Shown piece after piece: positions 6,487 to 7,773 of a stretch of 7,773 bases of DNA. The stretch's first letter is position 1. Each line of letters begins with the position of its first letter. Source of the stretch: Nitrososphaerota archaeon (GTDB lineage Archaea; Thermoproteota; Nitrososphaeria; Nitrososphaerales; Gagatemarchaeaceae); assembly GCA_003135575.1 (NCBI GenBank), contig PLCG01000108.1:11732-19504 (forward strand), read 5' to 3'. Both the position numbers and the translations under genes were made by a program. The notes beneath the pieces are model-generated. The model saw nothing but the letters and a program-made list of their open reading frames with translations, did not search any database and was not told the DNA's origin.

Positions 6487-7773
6487 ATGGATGATTTGAG
6501 GGGCAAAGCTAGCGGAAGCGCCGTTTTCACATTGGTCGCCTGCTCATTGCTGCTCTTCTCGTCCCTAGACCCTTCGCTTGTCTCAGCCGCGACCACAACG
6601 ACCGCGGCCCCGGCTGCAGCTGCGCAGAGCTCTAGCCCCACGACCCTCGTGCTTACCATTGTGCCTCCGAAGCTTCCGGCAGACGGCCTCACCTACCCCG
6701 CGGTGGTCGTCTCTCTTCAGGCCGCCGGAGGAAAACCCTCCCTTGCCCTCAACGACACGACGGTCTTCCTGACCTCCTCACTCGCGAACGTGGGGTCGGT
6801 ATCGAACTTGGTGACCATCGCCAAGGGGACCGGCTTCGCCGTCGCCAACTTCACGAGCAGCACGACGCCCGGGGTCACCTCGATCTCAGCCTCCTCGGTA
6901 GGCCTGAGCGCAGTCGCCGCGCAGGTCACGACGGTGTACCCGAGCGGGCTCGCGACCCGCCTGAGGGTTATCGCCGTTCCCGATACGCAGCTCGTCAACC
7001 CGCTGGCCAAGGGCACGATCCTCGTCGAGACGGTCGACGCCGCCGGATTCCCGGCCAAGGCCAGCTCTGACTTCACCGTCACGCTCTCCTCGTCGAACAA
7101 CAACGTCGTGAGCATAACGACGAACACCCTCACACTCTCGGGCGGATCGGTCCTCTCTTCGTCTCCTTACAACATCGGGTTCTCGCCCGGCACCGCCACC
7201 ATAACCGCCTCCGCGTCGGGGTTCAACTCGGGGTCCGGCACGGTCACAGTCCAAGGCCCCTCGCCATTCCAACTCAAGATATTCGCTCAACCCAACCCCA
7301 TGCCGACGGCGACCCCCGGACGCCTTGTCGTGACGCTCACCGACCCCGCGGGCAACCCCGCGCGGGCGCCTTCCCCCATCCGGGTGACCATGTCCTCGTC
7401 CAACACGACCGTCGTCACAACTGACCAGATAGCCGTGATAGGCACCGGCGCGATCTACACGGTCGCGTCATTCTCGTCCGGCTCGACTCCGGGAACCGCG
7501 AACCTGACGGCTTCGTCTCCCGGCTTGAAGTCTGACTTTGCCCCCGTCACCGTGACCCAGCCGGCTGTCCCAGTGAAGCTGAAGCTGATCGTGGCGCCGA
7601 ACCCGATCCTCGCCGACAAGGCGAATTACGATTCCATAGTGGTCGCCCTGACTGACGCGGCCGGCAACCCCGCCGTCGCCTCATCGACTATCGCCGTGAC
7701 GCTGAGCTCTTCCAACTCCGCGGTGGGAAGCGTGGGAGGCAGCGTCAACATCCCCGCGGGCTCAAGCTACGGT
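6487..7773 (+). CDS. Secreted Ig-like repeat protein, 5' part only
   Basis: The frame stays open for 429 codons to the last base; the stop lies beyond the window. ATG 6487 is the first start after the in-frame TGA at 6448; TTG 6496 (codon 4) is an alternative. Residues 1-34 form a signal peptide (R5, K7, hydrophobic about 12-27, VSA before the likely cleavage site), followed by an Ala/Thr/Ser linker (35-53). Then come four tandem beta modules starting at residues 54, 159, 263 and 365, the last cut by the window edge. Each runs L-x-[LVI]-x-[APV]-P, a strand (VVVSL, ILVETV, LVVTL, IVVAL), D-A-A-G-x-P-A-like (the first diverges), V-T-[LM]-[ST]-S-S-N, then S-P-G-T-A-T-[IL]-T-A-S. This resembles bacterial and archaeal Ig-like (invasin/Big-type) domains. 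No enzymatic motif is seen. It follows the large surface-protein gene by 70 bp on the same strand, so they may form a surface-protein unit. Whether it ends in a membrane anchor cannot be seen. Confidence 0.85.
   Translation, partial: MDDLRGKASGSAVFTLVACSLLLFSSLDPSLVSAATTTTAAPAAAAQSSSPTTLVLTIVPPKLPADGLTYPAVVVSLQAAGGKPSLALNDTTVFLTSSLANVGSVSNLVTIAKGTGFAVANFTSSTTPGVTSISASSVGLSAVAAQVTTVYPSGLATRLRVIAVPDTQLVNPLAKGTILVETVDAAGFPAKASSDFTVTLSSSNNNVVSITTNTLTLSGGSVLSSSPYNIGFSPGTATITASASGFNSGSGTVTVQGPSPFQLKIFAQPNPMPTATPGRLVVTLTDPAGNPARAPSPIRVTMSSSNTTVVTTDQIAVIGTGAIYTVASFSSGSTPGTANLTASSPGLKSDFAPVTVTQPAVPVKLKLIVAPNPILADKANYDSIVVALTDAAGNPAVASSTIAVTLSSSNSAVGSVGGSVNIPAGSSYG
6646..7773 (+). repeat. Tandem Ig-like modules of 102-105 residues (fourth incomplete)
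   Basis: The modules begin at 6646, 6961, 7273 and 7579, with periods of 315, 312 and 306 bp. The best conserved blocks are the D-x-A-G-[NF]-P-A turn, the VT-[LM]-SSSN strand and the SPGTA-T-TAS strand. The third and fourth copies are the most similar (DPAGNPA against DAAGNPA). The module family differs from the repeats of the upstream gene. Confidence 0.75.

Noticed and set aside
6532..6543. Possible lipobox LVAC (residues 16-19) in the Ig-repeat protein
   Set aside because: The hydrophobic stretch continues past the Cys (SLLLFSS) and a better cleavage site follows (VSA before residue 35), so the Cys is probably inside the h-region and not a lipidation site.
6138..6692. Minus-strand ORF of 184 codons across the gap between the two surface genes
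   Set aside because: It overlaps the end of one supported gene and the signal-peptide region of the next. Its composition is low-complexity and it has no recognisable domain.
6886..7290. Minus-strand ORFs opposite the Ig-repeat gene (also 6717-7133)
   Set aside because: They lie antisense to a continuous 429-codon frame with periodic Ig-like modules. Their Arg/Gly/Glu-rich translations look like shadows.

Overview
This is a GC-rich window that reads as archaeal, most likely from an uncultured or metagenomic lineage. The evidence is: three of the four genes have TTG as their only available start; the intergenic regions carry AT-rich TATA-like boxes and no strong Shine-Dalgarno sequences; one protein pairs a membrane region with a DUF835-like domain, a family known mainly from archaea; one is an ACT-V4R fusion of a type common in archaea; and there are two large secreted beta-repeat proteins, one anchored by a C-terminal membrane helix with a basic tail. 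The phylum cannot be fixed from the sequence. Thermoproteota (Nitrososphaeria or Bathyarchaeia-like) and Thermoplasmatota both fit.

Layout. (1) 56-1426, plus strand: a seven-helix membrane protein with a cytosolic DUF835-like C-terminal domain. (2) 1442-2245, minus strand: an ACT plus V4R ligand-binding protein, convergent with gene 1 across only 15 bp. (3) 2246-2462: a 217-bp divergent intergenic region holding a good TATA-like box for the minus-strand gene. On the plus side it has a leader with two overlapping mini-ORFs and a possible stem-loop around the next start codon. (4) 2463-6416, plus strand: a 1317-residue surface protein with a signal peptide, 13 tandem modules of about 90 residues in two related types, a membrane-proximal carboxypeptidase-regulatory-like domain and a C-terminal membrane anchor. 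(5) 6417-6486: a 70-bp spacer with TATA-like sequences. (6) 6487 to the window end, plus strand: the 5' part of another secreted protein, built of Ig-like repeats of 102-105 residues. It is open for 429 codons with no stop in the window.

The two right-hand genes look like a cell-surface locus: neighbouring genes encoding two long secreted stalk or fibre-like proteins of different module families. The two left-hand genes look sensory or regulatory (a seven-helix receptor-like protein and a small-molecule-binding protein). No enzyme can be identified, and any functional link between the halves is inferred from proximity only. No RNA gene, CRISPR array, insertion sequence or integrase was seen.
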